From the NCBI GenBank assembly GCA_009760855.2, contig WPIO01000112.1, forward strand, positions 1,285,670 through 1,349,669: 64,000 nt of DNA, in the 5' to 3' direction. The translations under genes were made by a program, and so were the position numbers. Positions 12,225-23,735 of the stretch are shown here, one piece after another (position 1 is the first letter of the stretch; the number at the start of each line of letters is the position of its first letter). The notes under the pieces were generated by a model, which saw only the letters and a list, made by a program, of their open reading frames with translations, ran no database searches and was not told where the DNA came from. The DNA is from Cristatella mucedo (Eukaryota > Bryozoa > Phylactolaemata > Cristatellidae).

Positions 12225-12400
12225 TGATTTAACAGCCTCTTTTTATAGCGACAGAAGCGCCTTGACGGCTATCAACGTGTCTATAAAGAATTGCCCACTG
12301 CAGGATTCCAACCCTGGCTAATTCGGATGGCTATTCGCTAAGGACTTTTCGAACCAAAATTAGGTAAGGCGCCTTACCTAGTGTGACATCACGGCTCACC
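12225..12400 (-). mobile_element. SINE2 copy, diverged
   Basis: Reverse-strand relative of the SINE at 17345: CAGCCTCTTTTTATAGCGACAGAAG at its 3' side, GGATTCCAACCC where the box-B-like GGGTTGGAATCC lies in other copies, and CGCCTTACCTA corresponding to box-A-side TAGGTAAGGCG. The head is rearranged. Confidence 0.65.
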
Positions 12401-12417
12401 AATCGCGGCTACATCTC

Positions 12418-12592
12418 TAACCATGTTATGCTAGTCGGCATTGAGCATGCTACTATTAACCATACGATCATACATCCTTTGCGACATATGTAAATGACTA
12501 TATGACTATATAATTATATACGTAAAGTGCCTAGAAAGAAACTAAGTTCTCTGATGGCGCCATTTGAATGTATTCTTCTCATTATTATTCTT
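12418..12592 (+). mobile_element. LINE family A 3' end fragment
   Basis: Has GAGCATGCTACTATTAACCAT and a TGCGACATATGTAAA stretch, the hairpin GTGCCTAGAAAGAAACTAAG with TTCTCTGATGGCGCC, and a terminal ATTATTATT. Diverged but in the standard order. Confidence 0.75.
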
Positions 12593-12619
12593 ACCTCCTT
12601 AACAAAAATAATTTTGGTT

Positions 12620-12740
12620 TTAGGACATTTCCCCCTGGACGTTCCCCCCCCCCCGCCGGAAATTTCCACCCTGGAGGACTTTAGGACATTCCCTCCCCGT
12701 GACATTTCCACCCTCGGACTAGGACATTTCCCCCATATTG
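12620..12740. repeat. C-rich low-complexity segment, left member of an inverted pair
   Basis: Repeated GGACATTTCC and CCCCCTGGACGTTCCCCC motifs. The same motifs occur in reverse complement at 13520-13620 on the far side of the telomere-like array. Confidence 0.7.
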
Positions 12741-12965
12741 ATGAATGTATAACTATAACTATATATAAATATATATATACTAATTTGACTTGACTAAAAT
12801 AAAATAAAACTTAATAAATCAATAAATAGATAAATAATAAATAATAATAAAATAAATAAAACTTAATTTGATCCTGTAAATAAATAAATATATATTTATT
12901 TATTTACATGATCAAATTAAGTTCATGTTCTATTAAAATAAAATCAACTCAGTATAATTAGAAGA
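12741..12965. other. AT-rich spacer with a near-perfect 64-bp palindrome
   Basis: The palindrome spans 12860-12923 (centre 12891/12892). AACTTAATTTGATC pairs with GATCAAATTAAGTT and GTAAATAAATAAATAT pairs with its complement, with one mismatch. The rest is A-rich AAATAA-type sequence. Confidence 0.85.
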
Positions 12966-13257
12966 ATGGATGGATTGGAAGGATGGTTTCTAATAGAGCG
13001 AGCGGCGGCGGCAGTTGCAGCGGCAAGCAATACATTTCGGTCCCGCGGTAGTTCGGTCCCGCTCGACGCCGCCAGCCACTTGTTCCACCCGTCAAAGCGG
13101 GCGCGCGTGACGGCGTGGAGCGCGTTCCTGAAAATGAGTGCTAAGCCTCAGAGGTCTACTGAGTATAATTCGAGGTCAAGAGATCTAGTTATGCCCTAAT
13201 ACGCACTAGTTAAAGCGCGGAATGCGAGCAAGGGTGGACTAAGGAGGCGGAGGCGCA

Positions 13258-13520
13258 GCCCGCCCTAAACCCTAAACCATAAACACTTAACCCTAAAATC
13301 AAAGCCCTAAACCCTAAACCCTAAACTCTGAACCCAAAAACCCTAAACTCTAAGCCCTAAACAGGCAAAACCCCAAATTCTAAACCCTAAAACCCTAAAC
13401 TCTAAACCCTAAACCCTACAAACCCTAAACACTAAACTCTAAACCCTAAAAAATCCTTAACGCTAAAAATCCTTAACCCTAATCTCTAAACCCTAAAACC
13501 TAAACCCTAAACCATATACC
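13258..13520 (+). repeat. Interstitial telomere-like array (CCCTAAA)n, degenerate
   Basis: About 35 units of CCCTAAA with variants (CTCTAAA, CCTTAACCCTAA, CCCTAAAA). This is the heptamer known from plants and some protists, not the TTAGGG hexamer usual in metazoans. It is interrupted by point changes and lies inside the window, so it is not a chromosome end. Confidence 0.85.
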
Positions 13521-13620
13521 CGGGGAAATGTTCTACCCTAGGGGTACATATCGGGGGGGGAATGTCGGGGGGGGGGAAATATCCGGGAGGGGAAACGTCC
13601 AGGGGGTGTTAAAGTCCGTA
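13521..13620. repeat. G-rich segment, right member of an inverted pair
   Basis: Several G runs of 7-11 bases with GGGAAATGTTC and GGGGAAACGTCCAGGGGGTG, the reverse complement of motifs at 12620-12740. Confidence 0.7.
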
Positions 13621-13896
13621 CCCCATAATTTCACCTATACTCAGAATTGGAGCTAGTTTAGTGGGCGTGATACGGCCGCCATGTTCTCCTGCCCACAATC
13701 TGCCCAGTGAGCCGCTTCCGCGCGAGCTCGTGATGCCACGAGCACGTGACGCTTACCGAGCAGAATTGGGAAAGCGTGGCAGCTGCGAGTACCTACCAGA
13801 ATGTAACCGCCAGGTGAGGTACGCTTGCAGGCGCCTGCGGAGAGGAGAAGAGTCCGCGACTGTTGTTCGTTTCGACATCCGTTACGTTTGCGGATA

Positions 13897-14296
13897 ATAA
13901 TAATAATAATAATAATATTGCACTTGATAAAGCGCCCTCGGAGAACTTAATCTCTTTCTAGGCGCTTTACATTTGCTGCAAAGTGATACGCAATAGAATA
14001 GTAAGTAAAATCATGCTTGAAAAACAAACAAAATGAATAACATGGTTAGGGGTTACATGCACTGGGTCAGCATGCAAATGTGGTTAGTGGCAGCATGAAC
14101 AGTGTCAGCACGCATAAGCACACCAAGGACGAATCACAGGGACCCACTAAATGCTGTCCTAAATAGGTATGTTTTTAAGTTTCTTTTAAATGTGGTCAGG
14201 TCAGGGGATGTTCTGATGCAGGTCGGGAGGGAGTTCCAGGCTGTGGGAGCATACGAGCTAAATGCACGGTCTCCAAAGGATTTAAGGTTAGATAGG
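13897..14296 (-). mobile_element. LINE family A 3' end, truncated
   Basis: On the minus strand: (ATT)n at 13897-13917, stem-loop at about 13925-13970, UTR, then the last codons of the ORF ending near 14296 (region corresponding to FGDRAFSSYAPKAWNSLP). Confidence 0.85.
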
Positions 14297-15811
14297 ATAG
14301 ACTACATATAGCGGTGACGTTCGTCGCGCTTGGTTGCTCGCGGCACGCGCTCGACTGCGGCCCGCGAAATGCGACGACGCCTCAGCAGCGCTACACCAGT
14401 CGGACCCCCGCAGCAGAATGCAAGGCAAAATGCTAAATGGTCATGTAAACTTCTCAATAGCATGACGGCCGAAGCATGGCATGAGGATTACACTACGAGG
14501 GTAGGCGCAAGACGGACCTTATAAACGCGGCTTTGCGACGCTGGTATTTAGCTGAGAACTCTCGCCGCAAGTCTCTGTGGATGCCAGTCTGCCTGCTGGT
14601 GAGTACTAGCATTGTGCTCGATTGTAACGAATATGACATGCAATGCCCCGCGACTATGGGCTATGTGCTTGGCAGCTGAATTATAGCAAAAAGCCGCTTA
14701 CGAGATAGTCACGATAAGTCAGGGCTTATGAACTTCGAAATTTATGACTGTGTATGAATTAGGTTACTGCTTGACTTCCGACCTGGCCGTGGTATAAGGC
14801 CAGGTAGGTTAGTAGTTGGTAATAGGTTGAGCAAGGTTTCCGCAGTTGCTTTCTTAGAGCAGCGGTCTGCTGGTCGATGAGTCCTAAAGCTGAGTATGAG
14901 CTGCTGTAAGCCTATGAACGGGTCTGTCGGGACCTGCTGTACTAGCCGTAATATACAGGTATATACGTAATATACATGCTATTGTTTGCGCTCTTTCTGT
15001 AATGTTATTGTCAGCGCTGCGTTCAGTATCGAGCGCTATGTCGTTCGTTATTGTTGACGTATCGCGAGTTTCAGGTCTTTGCGCGTGGCGTGCCGCTATC
15101 CGAACCAGCGAAGCGTTCATATCAGCCTGACGTCACGCGCCGTGTCAGCGGTCGTTCTTTTTCGCTTTTACGAGTGCTGTACTTTGATGGCCATGCTTGA
15201 AGGATTTCGGACGCTGCGTCGCAACCGTTAGGCCCGCTACGAGGAGCTTCAGATCCTGTAAACATTGTAGGCGTTGTTCCACCGCCGGAAGTAGTGAGAC
15301 TTACGCCGGCATAGCTTCGGTGTCAGAAGCTGGAGAGCGGCTGGTTTTTGCTTGTGCTATGTCTTTTCCCCTGCCGGTTGCAATGGAGGACAATGTGCCC
15401 AAATCCAGCAGTGTGACACCATGACAAGACTAGGCTGGTTTGGTCTCATAGAAAACGCGGACATCCATGGACCGTCGGGGGGGGGGGGGGGGGTTACTTC
15501 GGAGAAGATTTCTATGGAATACCCTGAGGTATTACGAAGAAGGTAGGTAAAGGTTCACAGCATGCACGGAGTGGTCAGAGAGAGTTCTCTATCGCGGAGA
15601 AGAAAATTTAAGTGACAGGGGTTGGCTACTTATAGTAACCTGTATGCAGGAACTTGTGGTAGGTGAAGCTACGGCCCAGCGTTAAAAATGTAGTAGGGAC
15701 GAGTTTTGAATTGGTGAAAGGAAAGTTTTGCAAAGCTTCAGTAAGGGAAGAGAGACACATTTCAGCATGGTGTTGTCGCAGGGTCTCGGGTCGCATGCAT
15801 ACAAATCTGCT
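14297..15811. other. No recognisable gene; poly-G tract at 15477-15494
   Basis: GC-rich at first, then mixed. ORFs are short and unsupported by motifs. The only clear feature is a run of 17-18 G near 15477. Confidence 0.45.
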
Positions 15812-17052
15812 GAGCCAGCTGTTGCCGTGAATGGACAAAGATCATCCGAGGTACCTCTGAAATATGGGGTACCTCAGGGCTCTGTGCAGGGTCCGGTTAT
15901 TTTCACGGTTTATACTCTTCCTATTGCTGATGCGATTGCCAAGCACAATCTAGGCTTTCACTTCTATGCGGATGACACTCAGTTGTACCTTTGCTTTGAT
16001 CACTCCCAGCCTTCGAGCACCTCGAATTCTCTCAACTCACTTGCTGCATGTATTGATGACATCCGCACATGAATGGCAGCAAATTTTCTAAAACTAAACG
16101 ATGATAAAACTAACGTATTAGTTATGGGCAAACACAGTGTGATTCAGAAATTGGAAAGGCTGACGGTCAAAATTGGCTGTGCCAGCATATCTCCTGTAGA
16201 GTCAGCTCGAAATCTAGGTGTCATATTCCAAAGTGACCTCTCGTTTGACGACCACATCAGCTCCACAATCAAGTCTGGCTACTTTTAGCTACATAGCATT
16301 GCTAAAAATCGGGCTTGCTTAGATAAGGATACCACGTCTACGTTAGTCCACGCATTTGTGACATCCCGTCTTGACTTCTGTAACTCACTGCTTGCTGGCC
16401 TATCGGCATGTGGATCAGGCGATTGCAGCTGGTGCAAAACTCCTCAGCTAGGCTTGTCTGTCGTGAGTATCGCAGTTGCCACATGACACCACTTCTTGCC
16501 GACCTGCACTGGCTACCAGTTAAGCAACAGATGGACTTCAAGGTGTTGTCGCTCACGTTTAGGTCGCTTCATTCTTGGGCTCCAGCCTATCTGTAAGATA
16601 TATTCCCCCACCAGGCCAAGCATCGTACCACCTGCTTTTCGGAATCCAACAGTTTGCCAATATCTCGTACAAACCTCAAATCTTCGGAGACCATGCATTT
16701 AGTTCGTATGCTCCCAAAGCATGGAACTCCCTCCCGACTTTCGTCAGAACATCCCCTGACTTGACCACATTTGAAAAGAACTTAAAAACCTATTTAGGAC
16801 AGCATTTAGTGGGTCCCTGCGATTCGTCCTTGATGTGCTTATGCGTGCTGACACTGTGCATACTGCCTCTAACCACACTTGCATGCTGACCCTGTGCATG
16901 TCACTCCTAACCATGTTATTCATGTTGTTTGTTTATCGAGCATGATATTACCGTTCAATCGCGTTTCCCTTTGCAGCAAATGTAAAGCGCCCAGAGAGAG
17001 ATTGAGTTCTCTGAGGGCACTTTTTTAAGCGCATTATTATTATTATTATATT
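15812..17052 (+). mobile_element. LINE family A, 5'-truncated, RT palm to 3' end
   Basis: Begins within the RT at VNGQRSSEVPLKYGVPQGSV. The catalytic block [11 protein letters not shown] is intact at about 15964-15996. A stop replaces W at 16071 (DIRT*MAANF) and another lies at 16287. The C-terminal PKAWNSLPTF block is at 16716-16745. The 3' UTR has the GCGCC/GGGC stem-loop at 16985-17027 and ends with (ATT)n. Confidence 0.92.
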
Positions 17053-17344
17053 ACGTTGGTGGAGTATTGGCTTTATTTGTGGAAGCTCATAATTCGCTCT
17101 CTATCAGTTTTCAAGGGATATTGCAAGTTGTAGGTGTAAATTCGGGAAGTTTTTCGTGTTCGATAAATGCTAAAACTTGACCTAGTAACAGGGGCATACA
17201 TTTAAAAGGAAACGTCGGTCTCTTACCAAATGGAGCCGGCAATATCCAAACGACGTCGATAATGTAACGTTAGAATATGCTGATAGCCTAATTAGGCGTA
17301 CCAAGGTTGAATCTTAGCACTAAACAGGTCTGCCACCGTTAGGA

Positions 17345-17515
17345 TCCATCTGCTGTGATGGCACACTAGGTAAGGTGGTAGCTTTCACGACCTCGGTCCC
17401 GAGGTCGTGGGTTCGATTGCTGTGGTGGGCGATTCTTTATCGCCACTGCAAGCGGCGGTGATAGCTGTAAAGGCTCTTCTGTCGCTATACAAAAAGAGGC
17501 TGTTTAATCAGCTAG
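17345..17515 (+). mobile_element. SINE2 copy, tRNA-like head
   Basis: The head TGATGGCACACTAGGTAAGGTGG resembles a pol III box A and GTCGTGGGTTCGATTGC a box B, with a self-complementary CACGACCTCGG-type arm between them. The body AAGGCTCTTCTGTCGCTATAC is shared with the copies at 24066 and 43205. It is not a functional tRNA because the acceptor arms do not pair. Confidence 0.75.
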
Positions 17516-18046
17516 AATTTTCTTCCGTTGTGGACGTAAAATAGCTTACATATGGCCACTTGGTCGTATCCGCAAGGGCAAACGCATTGGATCATCATGG
17601 GCATTTACGAGTATTTACGTTGAATAAAATAAAAATCATGAGAAAAAGCTTACCTACGTTAAAAAATGTAGAAATCAATATTCGTAAGCATTATAGAAAT
17701 GGTTTCCTTCAGTAGTGGGGTAGTACATGTAATGTGATGTAATGTTCCTATTTTCAAGTAAACACGGTTCATGCAGTGTAGTTGCAATTATATCCATTTA
17801 GCAATTGCTCACTTTAGTGAGACCGGTATGCAAATTGCAGTGTCCAGCCTTAGGTTGCTCAGCAAGTCATCGCTGGATGGATGCCACTGCATAAAGATGA
17901 AAAACCGTTAGGCATCCTAAGCTTATTTATTCCCATGAGAATTATCGTTTTTAACTAATGGAATAACGCATGCATGAAAAATGGCTCGAAAATCGATCCT
18001 TGTGAAGGAAGTTTTCCAATTGTTGTTCCTGTAGATCATTGAATGT

Positions 18047-18770
18047 TCATCTGTCTTTACTTACATATATAGCTGCCTGCTTGCTGAGATAATCTTGAAG
18101 ATCGGAGATGCAGCTTTCATTGGGTTTATATTGCACCATTATTTTATCCCTTTCGCTCCCTTGCAAACTGAACCTGCGCTTGTACGAGGTCTGCCCATTG
18201 AGCCAGCCAGTTTTAGTCAGCTCTGGTCGGTCCCGTTTACCTCGCAATGGAAACTTTTCGCCTTGAAGTGAACATCTCGGAGCAACTCGCGCATCCCAAG
18301 TCTGCGCCTGGACAGTTGTTAGGTGAAGAGTAGTTTTCTCTTCTGTTCTGGTCACCCAGTATTGAAACGCGTGTCCTTTTAGGAGAACTGTTGTGGGGTC
18401 TGCTTGTGTCGAATTGTGGTTAGGAATCAAGGTTGAAGTAGCTTCATACTTGTGGCAGGAGATATATTTCCGCGTCTGGGCCCAAAAGAGCCGACCATTA
18501 TCGAAAGATGTCTTATGCAGTTCGTTATTGTATTCCAAGACCTTAATTAGGCCGACGTTTTTGTATAGATCAACGCAAAACGCATCGTCCACCGATATTT
18601 CCATGGATTTGGTTCTTCTTTCTTATACGTATTTTCTGTCACCGGTTTCGTTCCATCATTGTTTCCAATGGCAACAGAAATATGAAAGCTTCCTCTGATT
18701 GCCGATTGGGAGAATTTGATGTCGCTGACAAGAATGCTTTTGCCGGGCATAGCGAAATGTTCACTAAAAA
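18047..18770 (-). pseudogene. SFDN-family gene, longest copy (P1)
   Basis: Minus-strand exon-like sequence. It starts after an acceptor-like TTTTTTAG at about 18771, with ATG at 18750 (MPGKSILVSDIKFSQSAIR). After one frame change near 18600 it continues as DAFCVDLYKNVGLIKV, then NELHKTSFDNGRLFWAQ, CHKYEATSTLIP, GEKFPLRGK, GWLNGQTSYKRR and QAAIYVSKDR. The order 'xSQSAIR - FCxxLYxxxG - SFDNxR - EATxTLIP - xFPLxGx - GxPxGxxxY' recurs in other copies of the window. The sQxSI ... DNRRL pattern is reminiscent of ParB-like nuclease-fold domains, but that is inference. No function is assigned. Paralogues: 21000, 23395, 25606, 34372, 42570. Confidence 0.6.
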
Positions 18771-19799
18771 ATGAAAACAAAAACAGTGCATGGGGTTTTG
18801 AAATCAGTTGCACTGGCAACAGAAGAATTGTAGGCGTACGAAATTGATTAAAGTAGACACACTATTATGCTAATCAAATGTCTGTCTCCTGCAGTTTAAT
18901 TTACTATTTCCAAGTCCAAGTTACTTTGTCAATACAAATATGCATAGAACAGAGAATCTTGAGAATTTTCCAGACAAATACTTCGTTTGCAATGTAAGAA
19001 CCAGCCAAGATGGCAGCAAACATGTGTAGAAACATATTTGTGTCGAATCGTGGTGCAACGATACAAATCCTTCTATTTGAAGGAGGATGTGTTTTTCGAT
19101 AATGAGTTTGAACAAACTCCGTCTACTTAAATTAACCCTAGTTATTATCGTTCCATCTCCAAAAATGGCTGCATAAAAAAACAGATCTCGCCCTAGTTTC
19201 CAGACTGGCTAGTGCCAGCAAATTCACGCAAGGTAAGGACGGGAAAACGATATGACATATTGTGGTCAACTCAGTGAAATAAGGTTTTGGCTGGAAGTAA
19301 TAATTCAGTCCCAACACATCGACATCTCAGAAGTGAACGTAATTTATTTGGCCTGTGATTGACATCGCCAATATTGTGACTAACCGTCTCAGTCTTTCAG
19401 CAGAACAGCTGGGTGCAGAGGGGCTGGGTCATCGATCTACGTGTCTTTACCCTTAATATAGCAGTTTCTTTTAAAGCTTGCAGCAAAAAAATCATGCCAC
19501 TGGAAATTTGCAGACGCCGAAAAAAAATCTCTCATTGAGGCTTTGGAATAGGCTTGAGGCATTTTTTGCTTACCGAGCAATTTTTCATGTTAGCTGCAGA
19601 ACTAGCTGTGGTAAGAAACGCTTAAAAGTATGCTGCAATAACAACAGGAGAGTAGTTTTCCAAGGCCATTTTGGTGAAAATAGCTGAGAGCTAAGATTCT
19701 GGCTCTTACTATGGCTAGGGCTTCCCGAAAAAGTTATTATGCTTCAATAATCAGTAATAAAGGTGGTAGTGCTATTGGCAGTTTCACCCAAGAGATATA

Positions 19800-20090
19800 G
19801 TCATATGCACCTCAGCCAAAGGATCTGTACTTGCCAGCAGCCAATAAGGTAACGATAGAGACAGCCAATCGATTGTTTTGGTTCACCCAAGAGCACAGGG
19901 AAGTGTACAAAAATGCATGTAGCATTAGGGTAAAGGAAGTAGCTAAGCAAAGCAATCTCTTCTGTGCTTTGATACTAGCCTGGAGTTGTATCTTGCGAGC
20001 AGCCCAAAACCACCGGAGCTCTGCCTTCCTGGTCTTTGAGTGTAGAGCTACTCCATTGACAGTCATAACGACATCGTCTCTCTAATGGCA
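19800..20090 (-). other. Possible upstream exon of the SFDN module
   Basis: A minus ORF starting at 20066 (MTVNGVALHSKTRKAELRW) has a recognisable counterpart at 44035-43915 (NNGVRSTLEDHEGGSAV). Both lie upstream, in the minus sense, of an SFDN exon. Conservation across module copies is the only support; it could be non-coding duplicated sequence. Confidence 0.3.
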
Positions 20091-20999
20091 ATGAAATTAC
20101 TACGTTCGATAAGCATGCAAATATTCTCACAAGGAGGTGATATTGCATCTCTGTAATTATATTCGAAGCACTTAAGGAGCGAGGCAGAGGGTATGTCAAT
20201 ATCAGTTCATGTTCTCTGAATGAAATCCTAACAATGAAAAGAGGTTTAGCTACGCTCCAAACGGTGTAAGTCAATGTGCATTAGTGTTATTAACACGGTT
20301 CCTTAAATAGTATTGTTGTGCAATTCTAATTCCCAAGCGGACACGGTTTGTGCAAAGCAATAGTAACTATATCAATCTTACAATTGCTTATTGAAGTGAG
20401 ACTAGTATGCGAATTACAGTGCCTGGTATTATGTTGCTCAGAAAGTGATCACTAAACAGAAGTCGCTGCAAAAAGAAGAAATATCTTCACTCATCCTAAG
20501 CATCTCACTTCGACTTAAAATTGTTGATGTTATAAATGACATGATAGAAGCCAAAAATGGCTAAAAAATCCTTCAGAAAGAAGGTAGTTTCTCAAACGGT
20601 TGTTTCTAAAAAATGTGCTCTTTGTTAGCTAAGCATTTATCTACGCCAGTCTCTTCGTTTTGTTTAACAAATCTTGCACTTCTCTGTCATAGCAGTACGT
20701 TTTTGTTTGAGGCGATATCCTAATAGGATTCTGGTTTCTCACTTTAACCAGAGCGTGTATCCTGTCTGCCTGTTGAGTCGTCGACTTTTACTCATCATTT
20801 ATCTGTCTAGCAGACCATGAAATAGAATTTTTGGCCTGGACATCGAAATCTCAAAGCTAATAGAGAATCACAAGTCTCAGCCTCGACAGTGGCAAGGTGA
20901 AGAATCATGATCTCTTTAGATCTGGTCAGAAAAGGTAGTTTCTCTTATCTGGTGGCAAAGCATTTTTAAGTAATAACGTTGTAGTTCTGAAGTTCCGGA

Positions 21000-21540
21000 T
21001 CTTTAAAATTCGGCCGCCAGTTAGGTTTGTTGCTAGGTTCACGCTTCGATCACCGAACCAGTAAATATTTTCTGCAACCAGCCGGCTTACCATTTTGAGA
21101 GATATAGGGTGTATGAAGCTGCCCGTGTAATGGAAACTCTCCTCCTTGGCGGATGGTTTTCAGAGCGAAAACGGCTCCAAAGTTAAAAGACACGGCCTCT
21201 GCTTCATGAGGAATTTTCCGTCAGCCTATCCCTAGTAACCCATAATAAAGTAATGAGTGTTCATGTTCTGCGACTCCAGAAGTCGTTGGTTTTCGATTGT
21301 TCTATCATAAGTTACCAGACAGGTAATTACATGCTGCTTCTTTGTCCAGTCGAGGCGCCGGTTGTCGTAAGTGGTTAGGGTTTGGTCGTTACAGTTTCCT
21401 ACGTCCATCAAATGTTGTGCTTACTGATATTTGCGAATGTCTGATATGTCTCGGATCAAAACTCTCGACAGTGAATGATAAAGTCTTTAAAGTGAAGATA
21501 GAGCTTATTCATCCATCTCTGCAAGAAGAGTGCTTTTTTT
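21000..21540 (-). pseudogene. SFDN-family gene, second type (P2), broken
   Basis: Homologous to the copy at 25606-26335. The minus strand has SFDPRHIRHSQISVS (about 21470-21420), then after frame changes HEAEAVSFNFGAVFALK, GGEFPLHGQLHTPYI and NGKPAGCRKYLL (to about 21060). The last motifs correspond to GEKFPLRGK and GWLNGQTSYK in P1. Several stops and frameshifts exclude a working product. Confidence 0.55.
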
Positions 21541-21654
21541 AATTGTTGATACTATTGCATACATTAGCGACATGATACAGAATCACAAGCTTGTTTTATT
21601 TAAAGTGCGAAAAGGGAAACGGTGACATATCTGACGATATGAAGGTCTTGTGAA

Positions 21655-22912
21655 TACATGCTTGAGCAGCGATCGGTCTGGTAGATGTAGCACTGGCGTG
21701 GTTTAAATCGTACTTGTCTGATCGTGTTCAATCCGTGTCGTGTGGGGGTCAGGTCTCACACACCAGACGAGTCACCCGTGAAGTTCCTCAAGGGCCTGTA
21801 CTCGATTCTTTGCTGTTCTCCATTTATACTCAACCTCTGGGAAAAGATATTAAGGCCCACGGAATAAGGTATAACTTTTATGCTGACGATACTCAGCTGT
21901 ATTTGTCATTCAAACCGTCGGAATCTGCTGCAGCAACTGAGAAATTGAATGCTTGCCTTGCCGGCATTCGATCATGAATGTCTTAAAACCTATTGAAATT
22001 AAATGACGATAAAACCGAACTGCTGCTCATAGGACACCCTAAGCACGTGGCTGGATTAAAAGGCTTTGCTCTTCTAATAGATGATGCTGTCGTGCGACCA
22101 TCACAACGTGCTCGAAATTTTGGTGTCGTTTTTCGACAGCTGCCTAAATTTTAAAAGCTTCATTCAGGAGACTGCTTCTACAGCTAGCCATCACGTCCGA
22201 TCCCTATCCAAGATTAGGAGCTGTCTTCCACAGTGGCTTGTAGAAAATTTAATTAGCTCCTTAGTTCTGTCTTGGCTTAATTATTGTAATTCCCTTTTGG
22301 TTGGACTACCAAATAAAGCAACTAGGCCACTGCACGTGACTATAAATATGGCTGCAAGGCTAGTCTTCAAGTCCCAGAGGTTTGACCAAGTGTCTTCGTT
22401 GCTAAAAGAGCTAGGATGGATGCCGGTTGAGCAACCGATACAGAGCAAAGTTCTTATGCTGACCCACAAGGCCCGCCACGGCTTGGCTCCTGTACATAGC
22501 TGAACTGCTACACCAGTTTCAGCCTCTTCACGCCCTCAGGTCCTGTGTGGACAATAATTTAGCTGTTCCATTCCTCTGCTTAAAGACCGTTTGCGGCAGA
22601 AGCTTTAGCTCTACAGGTCCTAGACTGTGGAATTCGCTTCCACAATTCTTACGTAACGACAACTACTCTCCTGCTGCCGACTATAGCTCATCCTTTTCAG
22701 CTGTCCTGAGCTGCTACTTCTATGCTACTCACTACCTTAACTACTCTTCTGACTGCTATGCTTGCCATTTTCTCTTAGTTGCGTGAGAGGAAGTTTGTTG
22801 GCTACCAAATGCGTACTGAAAGCCGCTTAGGCAGTGAGTGGGCTATGCAAAACTCTCCTGTGTAACATCGACTTAGTCTTTATGACTTTGTGGAGGTACA
22901 GACAGAGAAACA
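21655..22912 (+). mobile_element. LINE family B, 5'-truncated, RT palm to 3' end
   Basis: Second L2/CR1-like family. RT segments: SVSCGGQVSHTRRVTREVPQG (21730), QPLGKDIKAHGIRYNFYADD (21830-21888, catalytic YADD intact), then frame-shifted LNDDKTELLLIGHPK (about 22000), SCLNFKSFIQETASTASH (22135) and SFSSTGPRLWNSLPQF (22600-22645). It ends after GACTTTGTGGAGGTACAGACAG with TTACACTAA. Stops at 21977 and 22502 inactivate it. Confidence 0.9.
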
Positions 22913-22921
22913 TTACACTAA

Positions 22922-23066
22922 GTTAGTTCCATATCTCCTGTTGAATCTGCACAATTTTTCATTGCCATGTCCCAAAGTGACCTTTCATTAGACGACCACA
23001 TCAGCTCTGCAGTCAAGTCTGCCTCCTTTCAGATGCATAAAATTGCTAAAATTCGGGCTTGTAAAC
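22922..23066 (+). mobile_element. LINE family A internal fragment
   Basis: Matches the RT C-terminal DNA of family A (GTGACCTTTCATTAGACGACCACATCAGC...), abutting the 3' end of the family-B copy. It is a lone internal piece with neither end. Confidence 0.75.
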
Positions 23067-23394
23067 GAAATAAAGCTATGCAAGAATGCACGCATCGATT
23101 GTAGATTGTCCTTTTGATGCAACTTTACCTGTTTATGCGGCTCTTCACTTCGCACGATCAGAGTATCATTTTGCCCTCAGCTGCCGCAGGGAAGCAAGGG
23201 CATCAGACATGGCCCAAGCGGAAGCACTTGTGCTTAGAGGGTAAGAAAGATGGCATACAATTTAAGCAGCATTGCAACTATGTGCATTTAATGTATATGC
23301 CGGCCCCATCTCGGGGTTAATATTGAGCTACTTACTTTCTGGTTTGGTCACCCACGACAGTTATGCAAAGCGTCGTAAGATAACGTAAAAAGGC

Positions 23395-23735
23395 AGACTT
23401 CTGTTGACCTGTAGATGAATTCTGGCTAGGAATCAAGGTTGCAGTAGCTTCATGTGTTTCGCAAGCGATGCTGTCCTAGTTCCTGGCCCAATAGACCCGA
23501 CGATTATCGAATGAATTAGTTTGTGTTTCATCGCTATACTTGATGATTGTAATATGGCCGACCCTTCGGTATAGGTTAGGGCAAAACTCATCTTCGACAT
23601 TTTTCATCCTTGTTCCATTTATCAGATTCACCGGGAATATGAAATTGGTTTCGGATTGCTGACTGGGAGTATCTGATTTCACTGATTGGAAAAATCTCAT
23701 TGGCCATGGCCGTATCTCTGAAAAAATGTGAACGA
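23395..23735 (-). pseudogene. SFDN-family gene, first-type (P3), N-terminal part
   Basis: An acceptor-like TTTTTTCAG at about 23725-23717 precedes GCCATGG (start codon near 23708). Then follow FPISEIRYSQSAIRNQFHIP, a frame change, VEDEFCPNLYRRVGHI, NSFDNRRVYWARN and, past a stop, HEATATLIP near 23440. The C-terminal block seen in P1 is missing, so the copy is truncated. The acceptor and ATG context are matched in P6. Confidence 0.6.

Larger units (their letters stand above)
17560..21640. repeat. Segmental module copy 1
   Basis: Most of this interval aligns by eye with 23100-26370 and its first half with 42330-44115. Anchors include GTAAGAACC.GTCA.(G/T)ATGGCAGCA (18994, 24341, 43457), CAGAACAG.TGGGTG (19402, 24752, 43880) and TTCACCCAAGAG (19785, 25106). 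The copies carry SFDN-family exons on the minus strand. This copy lacks the SINE2 found in the other two. Boundaries are approximate. Confidence 0.75.

Noticed and set aside
13258-13520. Chromosome end
   Set aside because: The array is degenerate and flanked on both sides by kilobases of ordinary DNA.
17345-17420. A genuine tRNA gene
   Set aside because: Box-A and box-B-like blocks exist, but acceptor and anticodon arms do not pair and the sequence continues as a dispersed SINE with several copies.
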